Source of the DNA: Arachnopeziza araneosa
Lineage: Eukaryota; Ascomycota; Leotiomycetes; Helotiales; Arachnopezizaceae
Length of the DNA: 19,588 nucleotides
Assembly: GCA_003988855.1 (NCBI GenBank)
Contig: QYAI01000254.1
Coordinates: 1-19,588, forward strand
Direction of reading: 5' to 3'
A program made the translations under genes and the position numbers. The notes beneath the pieces are model-generated. The model was not told where the DNA came from. It ran no database searches and saw nothing but the letters and a program-made list of their open reading frames with translations. This document shows positions 10,213-19,588 of the stretch, one piece after another (positions within the stretch are counted from its first letter, which is position 1; each line of letters begins with the position of its first letter).

Positions 10213-11445
10213 ATGTCATCCACAACTTCCTCAGCAGCATCGACACCCACAACTTCCATCTCCACACCCTCATCACCAACCTCGGCTTCAAACCCTGCGA
10301 TACTACTCATTGGCAGCATAACACATGCAAAGGTAGAATGGGAGGCCCTTTCTAGTATCGCAAATCTGAAGGTAAATTTCTTCATCTCCAATCACGTGAA
10401 ATATAAGCTGATACTCCATTTCAGTATTTCACGGGTAGCACCCGCTCCGAGTTTCTCTCAGCTTGCCAGAGCGGAGAATACAATGATGTGGTAGCTATTT
10501 ATCGAAGCAACGAATCGACATCTGTAGGTCCATTTGCACTCTTTCCTGTCCCACCCCTTGCCATTCGACTTACACCTCCTTAGTTAACCGGACCCTTCGA
10601 TGCCACACTGATATCTGCTCTCCCTCCATCCTTAAAATATATAAACCACAACGGCGCCGGCTACGACAACATCTCCATCCCCTCCTGCACTTCCCGAAGT
10701 ATCTTCGTATCATCCACTCCCATCGCCGTAAACGCCGCCACAGCCGATGTCGCCATCTTCCTCCTCCTAGGCGCTCTCCGACGGATTCAAATCCCGCTTA
10801 CCGCCATCCGCGCATTATCATGGCGAGGAACGACTGGACTTGGACGCGATCCCCAGGGGAAGGTATTGGGTATCCTCGGAATGGGAGGCATTGGTCGTGA
10901 GGTTGCGAAGAGGGCAAAGGTGTTTGGGATGAAGATTCGGTATTTCAATCGGACGAAGCTGTCGGATGAGATAGAGAAGGAGTTGCGTGCCGAATGGGTG
11001 GATTTTGAACGCTTGTTGAAGGAAAGTGATGTGCTTAGTTTGAACTGTAGCTTGAAGCCTGAGACGGTGGGGATTATTGGGAAAAAGGAGTTGGCGAAGA
11101 TGAAGGACGGAGTAATTATTGTGAATACGGCGAGGGGTAAATTGATTGATGAGGGAGCATTAGTAGAAGCATTAGAAAGTGGGAAGGTGTGGAGTGCGGG
11201 ACTCGATGTTTATGAGGAGGAACCAGTTGTGCACGAAGGCTTGTTGAAAAATCCAAATGTGGTTTTGCTGCCTCATATTGGCACCAATACAAAAGAAACA
11301 CAGGTATGTAGAGTTGAGGGAGTTTAATTTATGGTTCGCTATGCTAATTTTGTGACAGCGGAATATGGAATTGCTCGTTTTAGAGAACATCGAGAGCGCT
11401 TTGAAGAAAGGAGTCTTGGTTACCCAAGTTGCGGAGCAATGTTAA
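10213..11445 (+). CDS. D-isomer-specific 2-hydroxyacid dehydrogenase (glyoxylate/hydroxypyruvate reductase type), 4 exons
   Basis: Exons are 10213-10371, 10425-10523, 10584-11303 and 11359-11445. They are separated by 53, 60 and 55 nt introns (GTAAAT..CAG, GTAGGT..TAG, GTATGT..CAG with a GCTAAT branch), all in phase 0, giving 354 residues, normal for the family. These enzymes interconvert 2-oxoacids and D-2-hydroxyacids with NAD(P)H. After a Ser/Thr-rich N-terminus (about 1-26) comes the catalytic fold (AILLIGSITHA; NHNGAGYDNI). The nucleotide-binding loop LGMGGIG is at about 184-190. Catalytic Arg270 is in NTARGKL, Glu near 299 in LDVYEEEP, and His317 in LPHIGT. There is no obvious signal peptide, so it is probably cytosolic. 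FNRTK after the second strand of the Rossmann fold carries Arg rather than an acidic residue, which in this family often goes with NADPH preference; this is inference. It converges on the small secreted protein gene, 236 nt away. Substrate cannot be assigned. Confidence 0.93.
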
Positions 11446-11681
11446 GTTATCCAGTGAAAGTTAACGTATAATTGATAGATAAAAACATTCTAGTCATACG
11501 AATCAAAACATAGTAACTTCCCGCAAATCTTTCTATCTTTCTTGAAATAACATAATATGGTTGCCGCTATCTGTTTACGCACAAAAAGAGAGGCGCCCAC
11601 TCAGCAAATTATTAAGATTCAGTTGTAATGTGCGTTCATATTCTAGCGGCATAGAAATGCAGGGAATTTTCAACTCTACCC

Positions 11682-12167
11682 TTACTTTTTAAATCCACCC
11701 CAATTATACCAAGCCGTCACGGTATCATTGAGCCCATCACACCCAAATCTCCCTGAGTACACCGTTCCATTCCCATCCTCCTGGACGGTTTCATTCACAA
11801 GAAAAGCCGGATCCTCGCCTATGAACGAAGGAATCGTTGGCGTCGTATACGAAATCTCTCCCTCTCCCCAGAGAAACCGTCCCGTGTACCCCGTGACACA
11901 GGTCAGCTCGACCCAAATAAACTCGTAATCGAACACGTTGGTGTAGCTGCATACTTCTTCTAGAGTTGCCGGATTGGAGGGATCGGTGCCTGAGCGCAGG
12001 GAGGCCGTCACAGTGTAGTTGAGTCCGGTGTAGCTTCCGTCGGGATTGGTGAAGCCTTGACGGCCGACAAAGCCGGTGAAATCGAGACAGGCGATTACTG
12101 TCTGTGATGGACGTGCGAGGCTAAGATGGATAAGAGAGAAGATGAGTGTAGGGGCTGAGAAGTGCAT
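11682..12167 (-). CDS. Small secreted four-cysteine glycoprotein (candidate effector)
   Basis: 161 residues from the ATG at 12167. The same frame is open further upstream to 12296, but the start at 12167 gives a clear signal peptide (MHFSAPTLIFSLIHLSLA, cleavage near residue 18 or 26) and lies about 100 nt from a TATA box. The mature part has four cysteines (27, 73, 90, 143), enough for two disulfides. It also has four N-glycosylation sequons (N50, N125, N133, N147) and many aromatic and Gly/Thr residues, ending WYNWGGFKK. I recognise no family. Size, secretion signal and even cysteine number fit the small secreted proteins of fungi, some of which are effectors; that is inference. No intron is needed. 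Confidence 0.75.
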   Translation of the reverse strand: MHFSAPTLIFSLIHLSLARPSQTVIACLDFTGFVGRQGFTNPDGSYTGLNYTVTASLRSGTDPSNPATLEEVCSYTNVFDYEFIWVELTCVTGYTGRFLWGEGEISYTTPTIPSFIGEDPAFLVNETVQEDGNGTVYSGRFGCDGLNDTVTAWYNWGGFKK

Positions 12168-12267
12168 TTTTGTAGAGCTCTTGATTGAAGTGGGATATAA
12201 GTCAGTAAATATGAATATTGTTAAGTTTCCAGTTATAGCTGACAGCATAGAAGAAACGGACTTTCCA

Positions 12268-12275
12268 TTTATATA
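12268..12275 (-). promoter_or_regulatory. Candidate TATA box of the small secreted protein gene
   Basis: On the minus strand this reads TATATAAA, about 101-108 nt upstream of the ATG at 12167. It supports that start over the longer open frame, whose first codon (12296) would lie upstream of the box. Confidence 0.5.
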
Positions 12276-12426
12276 GATGAAATTAATGATATCCATGGGT
12301 ATTTAAGGAATGCTTCTATTTGATATTAAAAATGTTGTTCTGGAGCCTTGTATTCTGGCAAAAGGCGCTGTGCCTCAAAATGGCATAATGGGCCGCCAAG
12401 TACAAAAGGCGTGTCAGCTAAAATCT

Positions 12427-12440
12427 ATCGCGCGCGCGAT
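12427..12440. repeat. Perfect CG-rich palindrome
   Basis: ATCGCGCGCGCGAT is its own reverse complement over 14 bases and sits in otherwise AT-rich DNA. Alternating CG could take an unusual helix form or bind a dimeric factor. No function is shown. Confidence 0.6.
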
Positions 12441-12751
12441 TTCAAAAAGGTCAGACAAAAAAATAACGTTAGGAGAAAGAGGTCGTTGACGTTCGGGAAG
12501 AAGTATGGTTGAGGCATTCTCAATGCAAGAGCTCAGCAGAGTGACGAGATGTAGACAACATGACATCAATCGTCGATATAAGTAAATTCGTAGCAATTGA
12601 TTGATGCTGTTGCAAACTACGGAAATAATACTCCGATATAGGAAAATTGATTCGAAGTTCTAATTAACTGATCTTGAATAGCTCTCATGTGTGTTTCACG
12701 TGCTGATCTGATCAAGTTAGTGATGTTGTAGAGAGTGGGTTCAGCTCAAGT

Positions 12752-12872
12752 AATGTAGAAAAAAATCAGGGCATAAGCAAAATTGCTGTTTTCAGTATCG
12801 CGCGAAACTCTGCATGAGATGAGCTTTTGCTAAGTCAACTAACTCTACATGAGCTAAAAGAATTTCTACATT
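12752..12872. repeat. Imperfect inverted repeat patch
   Basis: AATGTAGAAA (12752-12761) is the reverse complement of TTTCTACATT (12863-12872). Inside these, AGCAAAA near 12776-12782 pairs with TTTTGCT near 12825-12831 in nested order. AACTCTGCATGAG (12806-12818) and AACTCTACATGAG (12841-12853) form a direct repeat with one mismatch. It could be a worn miniature element or chance; no target-site duplication is evident. Confidence 0.3.
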
Positions 12873-13262
12873 GCCCGTACTGGTAGAGCGGATGCGCAAA
12901 GTTCCCCAGAAAACAATCGCATCGAGTTACATGCGTACTTCAGAAAACTATCAGATCAAATAAATATCAGCTTCAGTACTGAAGGCCTTTTACGTGAAGC
13001 CATCCAGCAGAAGCCATGCCAGAAATCCCTGTGATCTGCGGTGCTAAGCAGGGACTTCCGGAAGAGCAAGGAACGCTGCCAGGCCATATCCTGTTTTACT
13101 CTTGCTGACTTACCGAGGCTTCTGAGAATATTCTACGTAAAATTCCTATTTCAGATTCGGGGCAACCACTCAGATTATGTCCTGCGTATGTTCATTATTG
13201 ATTACCGCCGAGAATGATAGAAATTGCTGCTTAGACTTGGAATTCGATTTTTGAGATACATC

Positions 13263-13268
13263 TATATA
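13263..13268 (+). promoter_or_regulatory. Candidate TATA box of the FAD oxidase gene
   Basis: TATATA lies about 75-80 nt upstream of the ATG at 13343. The sequence is AT-rich, so this is only a modest signal. Confidence 0.35.
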
Positions 13269-13342
13269 CCTTCAGTCTTAACTAGAATCATTTGAAGTCC
13301 CACAAGGAAAGTTTAGGAGCTTAATTAGAAGTGGGTAGCGTC

Positions 13343-15169
13343 ATGTTTCTCACCTCCATTTTTGTGTTTCTTCTCGCAGCAGTGACATATGTCGATTCTT
13401 TAAAGGAGACCAGAGATTCACAACTCAAGAATCAATGCAAATGCGTAAATACCGTCTCTCCTATTAATTGAAAAATCACTAATCAATTCAAGACTCCCTC
13501 GGACTCATGTTGGCCATCGCTCTCAGCCTGGGATGTCCTCAACTCGACCGTATCCGGGCAACTGATCTACAACACCCCACCGGCAGCAATTTGCTATCCA
13601 GGCCCACTTCAAAATAACTCAGCATGTACCGCGCTCGCAACATCTTTGACAAACGGAACATTCATTGCCAACAACCCCGTTGCGCAAGACTACCCGCTCT
13701 CAGACAGCTGTCCCATCCCACTTACTTCTTCCGCTGACAACTGTTCCTCAGCTTCCATCCCAACATACACCGTCAACGCCACGGAACATGACCACGTCTC
13801 CGCCGCCGTTGACTTTGCTAGAACCCATAATCTCCGCCTTGTGATCCGCAACACCGGCCATGACAGTCTAGGCCGCTCAGCGGGGCCAGCTGGTTCTCTC
13901 GAAATCTGGATCCGTTATATCCGTAAGGGAATCATATTCCACCAAACATACGGTCCGGAAGATAACTGCACATCTTGGAAAGGGAGTGCATTTACCATTT
14001 CCGGCGGCTATACATGGGGGGATGCATATCCCGAAGCTCAAAAACAAAACGTCATTGTTGTCAGTGGGAGTGAATCCACTGTAGGAGTCATAGGTGGCTG
14101 GCCTCAAGGAGGGGGTCACTCAGCTCTCTCTCGAAATTTTGGGCTCGGTGCTGATCAAATTGTTTCTGCTACCGTGGCTCTAGCAGATGGATCCATCGTC
14201 ACGGCCTCCCCATGTCAAAATCCTGATCTTTTCTTCGCGATTCGCGGAGGAGGAGGTGGAACGTACGGAGTTGTTCTGGAAACGATCATAAAAGCGTATC
14301 CGATGGTGAACGTAACTCAAGAACTCCTATCAATTGCGCCAAAAAGCGATGAGTACATACCAGAATTTATGGAAGCACTAAAAGATGTCTATGCATCGTA
14401 TCCCGATCTTGACGACGCCGGGTTCTCCGGCTACGGCTCCTGGGCTGTAGGATTCAACGCTCCTTTCAGCCCCTCATTTTCAAACTCAACTACGGGATAC
14501 AAACACGAGTTAAACATGTTCAACTCCTCACTCACATACGCGCAGTCTACTACCGCTCAGCTGCTCATACCAAAACTCCAAAAGTACAAAAATCTCATTC
14601 TATTTGAGACTTTCGTCACCTACAACTCATACTGGCAGGCTGTCATTCCCGCCCACTCACCAGTCGGCTCAACTGGCGCATTGGGGAGTCATTTCCTCGA
14701 CCGATCAGCACTCACATCATCCCCTTTTTCGTTACTAGAAATGCTGAACACAACCGCCGGTCTCCCAGGGGAGTTTACAGAGACAAACGTGTGTATCGTT
14801 TCTGGAGGGCAAGCTCACGTCCCCACGGACTCTGGCTTAAATCCTGATTGGCGAGTTGCATATGTTCATAACATTGTTGCTAGGGGCTGGGGACCAGATA
14901 CTGATGCTGAATTGATGAAGGAGATCGAAGATGATATTACATACAAGAAAGTTGGTGCGATGAGAAAGGTGGCACCAAAATTGGGTTGTTATATGAATGA
15001 AGCTGATGTTAATGATCAGTTTTGGAAAGAGGATTTTTATGGGGATCATTTTGACAGACTGAGGAAAGTGAAGGGTATTTATGATCCTGAGGGTGTTTTC
15101 TATTGTACAACTTGTGTTGGGAGTGAGGATTGGGTGGTGGGAAATGATGAGAGGTTATGCTCGAAGTAA
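13343..15169 (+). CDS. Secreted FAD-linked oxidase, berberine-bridge-enzyme type (2 exons)
   Basis: Exons are 13343-13444 and 13493-15169, with a 48 nt intron (GTAAAT..AAG, branch CACTAAT) in phase 0, giving 592 residues. The start gives a signal peptide (MFLTSIFVFLLAAVTY) and a cysteine-bearing N-terminus CKCTPSDSCWP typical of the fungal family. The FAD-binding half has NTGHDSLGRS; His157 there is the expected covalent FAD-attachment histidine. GSESTVGVIGG followed by QGGGHS lies at about 226-244, and RGGGGGTYGVV follows. At the second attachment position, where bicovalent members have Cys, Glu228 is seen, so flavin is probably held by His only. The C-terminal BBE segment is present (FDRLRKVKGIYDPEGVFYC). 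About ten NxS/T sequons fit an extracellular glycoprotein. Relatives oxidise sugars, alkaloids or secondary-metabolite intermediates with O2; the substrate here cannot be told, and no biosynthetic cluster surrounds it. Confidence 0.93.
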
Positions 15170-15817
15170 GCAGATATATGTTGTGGAAATACGCCGCCTC
15201 CAGGGTTCTTATATATGAGAAACGGTAAACTCGAGTTTTTTTTAGTAATTTGGAGTTCCTTTTGATGATTCTTAGCTCATTATTTATAGATTACTGGATG
15301 GTTTAACCATTTCCTACAGCTTAACTCAATTCGTTTAGAAAATAAGTCCAGCTGAGTAGCTTTTTATACTGCCAGCTCGATTTGGTATTTTGCAGAATAT
15401 CGACCAGCTAGTACAAATGAAATAGGTTCCCTTTAGTTAACCACTCATAAAATAGTAATCACGATCTCCGATAGATGGGGCCTGCTATTGTGACAGAACT
15501 CTGGTGGCAGTTTGAGAATGATTTAGCATTACCGATAATTGCTAGGACGTAATTAGATTCGTAATGTATGGCTAAAATCTACTCGACAGCGATATGATCT
15601 GTATATATGAAGGGCTGAAAAATTACCAAGAAAGCACAAGCCTTACCCAGGTAGGCATGGCTGCTGTTGAGCCTGAACCGCAAGGCCTACGAGTAAGAGC
15701 ATGACGCACCTTTGGATAATAGCTTCTCCTCTTTCATTGCTTCAGATTGTCCTCGAATGCCTTATATCTAGACTTGTTATGCTGCTCATTTGAGATTGTC
15801 TGCTGATAGAAGGGATC
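15170..15817. other. Intergenic region, nothing recognised
   Basis: AT-rich sequence holding the 3' end of the oxidase and the region upstream of the decayed NLR gene. No open frame, tRNA or repeat was supported. No clear TATA box was seen before 15818. Confidence 0.5.
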
Positions 15818-18800
15818 ATGAGCGCTAATCAGCCATCATCGAACCCGGTGGGCGTTGTCGATTATGGCTTTACCACAATCAGCAAAGGAGGATCAAATCC
15901 TGCGGCTGAGTACATATCATGACATGTGCAATACAAGTCGTCGGATCATCTTCTAATGAATGCATAGTATCGTATCCGCCCATGGTCTCGGAGGCCATCC
16001 CCAGACAACATGGTCGACCGACAGACATAAGCCGAAGGCGTCAGCCGAGCTGCACCGCCCGAAGATTGTTGTCATCGGTGATAAAGTTAGTCATAGAGTA
16101 GGGAAACTTTTCAAGAGGAAAAGATTTGTGGGAAACACAAAGGGCAGCTCTTCAGCGGCTCAAGGGGAAGATTCGCTCCACGAATCAGGAGATGAGGCCA
16201 ACAGCACGGATGACGCCTCTCAACTCTCTTCACCCTCGACCACCACCCCTCCTCTAAAGGCCACGGTTTTTTGGCCTTATGACCTCCTGCGGCCCAATTT
16301 CGAAGATGTGCGCATTCTAACCTTTGGTTACGAGTCAAGTCCTGCACACTCTACACAGAACAACTTATATGCTCTCAGCAAGAGCTTACTTGCAAGATTG
16401 GCTGGCGAGAGAACCGATTGCGTTTGTCTTCTCTCTCATATATTAAACAGAATTTTAAATAATATTAGGATACACGACCACTTATTTCTGTCTGTCACAG
16501 TCTTGGGGGAATTCTAGTAAAGTTTGTCAGTTTTTCTCTCTTGTTTGAGATGTTTTATTCACGGAATATCAGGCTTTGAAGCTGGCCCAAGACTCCAGTG
16601 GGGCAGAAGCTTCCTTTTAAACAATCCGCACCTCGACAAGGGCAGTCATATTCTTTGCCACTCCCAATTCTGGTTCAGATCTTGCTGATTGGGGAGAACT
16701 TGTTCGACGGATTGCCGGAGTGTTCAAGGTCACCAACTAGCCTCTTCTTGCTGCGCTTAATGCGCAAAGTGACAATGGTCAGCTTGAACAACTGAGGGAT
16801 GACTTTGCGAAAATACTGGGTCCTCAGGCCGAAGGTAAATATGGGTGCAAAACTTTAGGGAGAACAAACCTCTTTCATCAGCCCTCTCTGCGAGTCTGGT
16901 TTGTCCAATCCAGCACTTGATGTTCACCACAGCACACTAATTTTTATAGGGCGTTCCTCTTGCATCATCTCATATTGCAAGCGAATGGGCAAGCAACCTG
17001 ACAATCGATACCGCTAATCATCAAACAATTTGTAGATTTGGTGGTGCAGATGACCCAAACTACAAGGATTTCAAACCAATTTTGCTAGGGATTTTGAAAG
17101 AGATTTCGAAGGAACCTGTTTCAAGCTTGGAGTAGCAAAGTACGTAGTTATGAATATCTGGAGAATTTGAAGGAGCTTATTCAAACTATATCCTTTAGTG
17201 AGTGCTATTGAACTCGAATAATTTAAAGGTCAAAAGGCTGCTTGTCTCGCCACTCTCGATTTCCCAAGAAGCAAGAAACCAACAAAACCAACCAAAGGAA
17301 CTTGCTCATGGGCAGCTGAAAATCCTATTTTTGAGAAGTGGTACTCTGCAAGTACGGGACCACTCTGGATTCAGGGTAAAGCTGGGTCTGGAAAATCCAC
17401 ACTTATGAACTATCTCTTCGAGATGAAGAAAGAAATCGCTGTCAATCAGTATCCGAAGGTGATTATATTATTTTTCTCGTTCTTCAGCCAGTCTCAAGGA
17501 CCTGAGTCATCCATGAAAGGCCTCCTGCGATCCTTTCTTAATCAGATCATCCTGCAGGACGAGTCACTTGCCGCTCCTGCTATTACAGCCTGGCGCACAG
17601 AAGCCTCAAAGGGAGACCAGGCCATATATTGGAATGATCTTGATGAACTCAAAGACCTTGTCGTCGAGACCTTGAGTTTAGGAGCTGGCCAAACTCGTGT
17701 GTCTATCTACATTGATGCGTTGAATGAGTGCGAAGAGCACGGCGAGTCTTGGGTTGAGGACATTCATTTCCTTGTTGAATCTTTGGCAGGTGCCGGGGCC
17801 AGTGCCAAGTTTCAAGCAAGGCTAGTTGTTTCCAGTCAGCCAACTCCCAGATTGATGCAGGTATTTGGGGGACTTCATGTTCCGACAATAGTTCTTGAGG
17901 AGCACAACTCAGTCGACATCTCTACATACCTCGACCACCAAATTCGCAGCTTCCGGCCCCTAGATCCGGAATTTGAAACAATTCTCGATAAAATTCGTTT
18001 ACAGGCGGACGGTTTGTTCTTATGGGTGCGGTTGATCTGGGAGAATTTTATGTTGAAACAGTTGGAGAGAAGATCAGTTCACGGAGACTACGTCGCGTTA
18101 GCCGAGCTGGAGGCAATTCTCACCAGTCCACACACCAGGCTCAATGAAACTTTTCGTCTTATGCTAGATAAAGTGGAGCCCAATTGTCACCAAGAGGCGA
18201 CTACCGTGCTAAGGTTGGTTGTCTGCGCTGCTCAACCATTGACCATCGAGGAGTTCCGCTATGCGCTAGCTCTGGGATCAGCATCGCACAATTTCGAAAC
18301 AGAGCAAGAGATGCTAGAATGTCGGGATTTCCCTGGAAAGAATGAAGACGTGGTGAAACGGATCAGATCTAGGTCCGGAGGGCTCTTGGAAATCAAGAGT
18401 CTTGATGACAACAGGAAAACAGTGCAGCTTATTCATGAATCGGCTCAGAATTACCTTCAGACATTACTGGAGGAAGGCCCAATTTTCCCCTCTTCTGACT
18501 CCGGCGAAAATGGCCATGTTTATCTCAGTCGTGCATGTACGAACTGGCTATCTATCAAAGATCTGAGCTGGCTAAATGGTTTCTATGGAAGAGATCGACC
18601 ATCTTTCTTCCATGCTTATATGCGAACAAGGGATCATTTCTTCTTCGTGGTGTACGCATTCAGATTCTGGCTTTATCATATCAGAGAGGCCGAGAAGTCA
18701 ACTCAACAGTCGCAAGCCCAATTTCTCATCAATCCAGCAGCACTTTATCTCGCGATGTATCAGGGCTTGGGGCAAATAAACTTGGCTTACACAGGCTGGA

Positions 18801-19492
18801 TCGATTTCTGGAGGCCGTGGGTCACTGCGCGCGGGATGCGAGACCTTAGAGAAAATGTTCTCGGCTCCCCAGGGCCGTTGTCTGTGGCTGTCAGCAGCCG
18901 TCTTCCCCTCACGGCCACCGATCTCCTTGATAAGTATCAACTTTCCCCTGATGAGGCCGGTGGCTTTCCCATTCAATGTGCTTTTATAATTGAATGGTAC
19001 GAGATGGCATTCGTGTTACTAGAGCACAACGCCAACATACGCTGGCTGGCTCACAAAGCCAGCACCAACGTCTTTAACGGGCTTTGCAACCCGCTTCGAG
19101 TGTGGATTGCGAGTCAAGACATCAGCCCAGTGCAGAACGACAGATCACTTGCTCTTGCTCGGCTATTAGACAAAGGCTTCGAGCTCCCGCACCCTAACGA
19201 ATTTGACTTGGGGAGTGCTCTTGTCGTTGCAGCCGCTATTAAAAGAAACGTTGCTATCACCGAGTTGCTTGTAGAACGAGCTGTCGGCCACAGTACTCTG
19301 CAACCGTACCTGACTAGCGCCCTCCGTGCCTTAGTCATTTTTTATGACCATAGTCCAGAAAACGTTCCAGAGATCGTCTCCGCCCTGCTAGTCCCAATTG
19401 TGAGAGCCCGTGAATTGGAAACTGTAAGAAATGCACTTCGCAAATCTTTGCAGCGGCTTCGATCTAGCTGGAAGAATGAAGGAGATACTTAG
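15818..19492 (+). pseudogene. Decayed NLR: lipase-like hydrolase N-terminus + NACHT + C-terminal helical repeats
   Basis: Reconstructed exons: 15818-15909, 15968-16421, 16469-16525, 16573-16898, 16950 to about 17197, then about 17229-19492. Early introns are 58, 47, 47 and 51 nt and keep phase. The start reads VVDYGFTTISKGG, then DIVSAHGLGGHPQTTW, FWPYDLLRPNFEDVRILTFGYES, and the serine motif RPLISVCHSLGGILVKF. That is the SesB-like alpha/beta hydrolase of fungal NLRs. TAA at 16618-16620 and TAG at 16738-16740 interrupt clear homology (ALKLAQDSSG...; RAVIFFATPNSGSDLADWGE...; PLLAALNAQ). Near 16854-16856 there is either a lost T or a 47 nt intron (16835-16881). At 17115-17116 there may be an extra C, and the join to the NACHT is unresolved. 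The NACHT has P-loop GKAGSGKST (17375-17401), Walker B VSIYIDALNEC (about 17699-17731), LVVSSQP, GLFLWVRLIWENF and a winged-helix-like LIHESAQNYL. It ends in weak ankyrin-like helices (IQCAFIIEWYEMAFVLLEHNANI). This half is open to 19492. Confidence 0.82.
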
Positions 19493-19503
19493 GCTGCTCA
19501 ATG

Positions 19504-19562
19504 GGTGCCCATGGGGTGGGTGGAAGCCTCCAAGCAACTAACCATGGTGGCCCATGGAGTGG
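19504..19562. repeat. Short direct repeat after the NLR pseudogene
   Basis: GGTGCCCATGGGGTGG (19504-19519) recurs as GGTGGCCCATGGAGTGG (19546-19562) with small differences. Both carry CCATGG-type palindromes. It could be a small hairpin in the 3' region or the edge of a repeat continuing past the window. Confidence 0.4.
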
Positions 19563-19588
19563 CTTTTTTAGCGTGGGTATAAATCATA

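Larger units (their letters stand above)
12168..13342. other. Divergent intergenic region with small repeats
   Basis: Shared upstream region of the small secreted protein (reading left) and the FAD oxidase (reading right). It contains TATA-like boxes for both, a 14-base CG palindrome at 12427-12440, and a patch of short inverted and direct repeats at 12752-12872. No coding region was recognised. Confidence 0.5.

Noticed and set aside
10866..11327. A truncated dehydrogenase of about 150 residues
   Set aside because: It is only part of exon 3; adding exons 1, 2 and 4 gives a full 354-residue enzyme with intact phases.
12168..12296. Longer N-terminus for the small secreted protein
   Set aside because: The extension would bury the signal peptide and would start upstream of the TATA-like box at 12268-12275.
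16526..16640. A longer intron that might remove the TAA at 16618
   Set aside because: The available acceptor at 16640 gives the wrong phase and deletes family-like sequence (ALKLAQDSSG).
1..19588. tRNA genes, CRISPR arrays, intact transposons
   Set aside because: No T-loop/acceptor patterns, spaced repeats or transposase motifs were found when reading both strands by eye.

Overview
The window comes from the nuclear genome of a filamentous ascomycete (Pezizomycotina; possibly Leotiomycetes, but that is a weak guess). The evidence is short 47-107 nt spliceosomal introns with GTRNGN-like donors, CTAAY-type branch points and YAG acceptors, widely spaced single-gene units, and gene families typical of these fungi: a STAND/NLR-like protein, a NACHT protein with an N-terminal lipase-like domain, a secreted tannase/feruloyl esterase, a secreted FAD oxidase of the berberine-bridge type, and a GNAT-ankyrin protein.

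Layout from left to right. (1) 535-3038 (+): a four-exon, 762-residue STAND/NLR-like protein with a degenerate P-loop, a long charged helix and a proline-rich linker. It looks broken until three introns are removed, after which it is intact. (2) 3039-5027: non-coding as far as I can see. (3) 5028-6734 (+): an intact tannase/feruloyl-esterase family enzyme with all catalytic residues. (4) 6897-8972 (-): a decayed GNAT-ankyrin gene with one intron, two in-frame stops and two probable single-base frame breaks. (5) 10213-11445 (+): an intact four-exon D-2-hydroxyacid dehydrogenase of 354 residues. (6) 11682-12167 (-): a small secreted four-cysteine glycoprotein, convergent with the dehydrogenase. 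(7) 13343-15169 (+): an intact two-exon secreted FAD-linked oxidase of 592 residues. (8) 15818-19492 (+): a decayed NLR with a lipase-like hydrolase N-terminus and a NACHT. It has two certain nonsense codons in the hydrolase half, while about 750 codons of NACHT and C-terminal region stay open.

The genes do not form an obvious pathway. The locus reads as an accessory, fast-evolving stretch: secreted enzymes and a candidate effector lie between two NLR-type genes, and two large genes are dying. All exon joins were made by hand from phase, splice signals and remembered family sequence, so transcript data would be the main test. No tRNA, rRNA, CRISPR array or intact transposon was seen.
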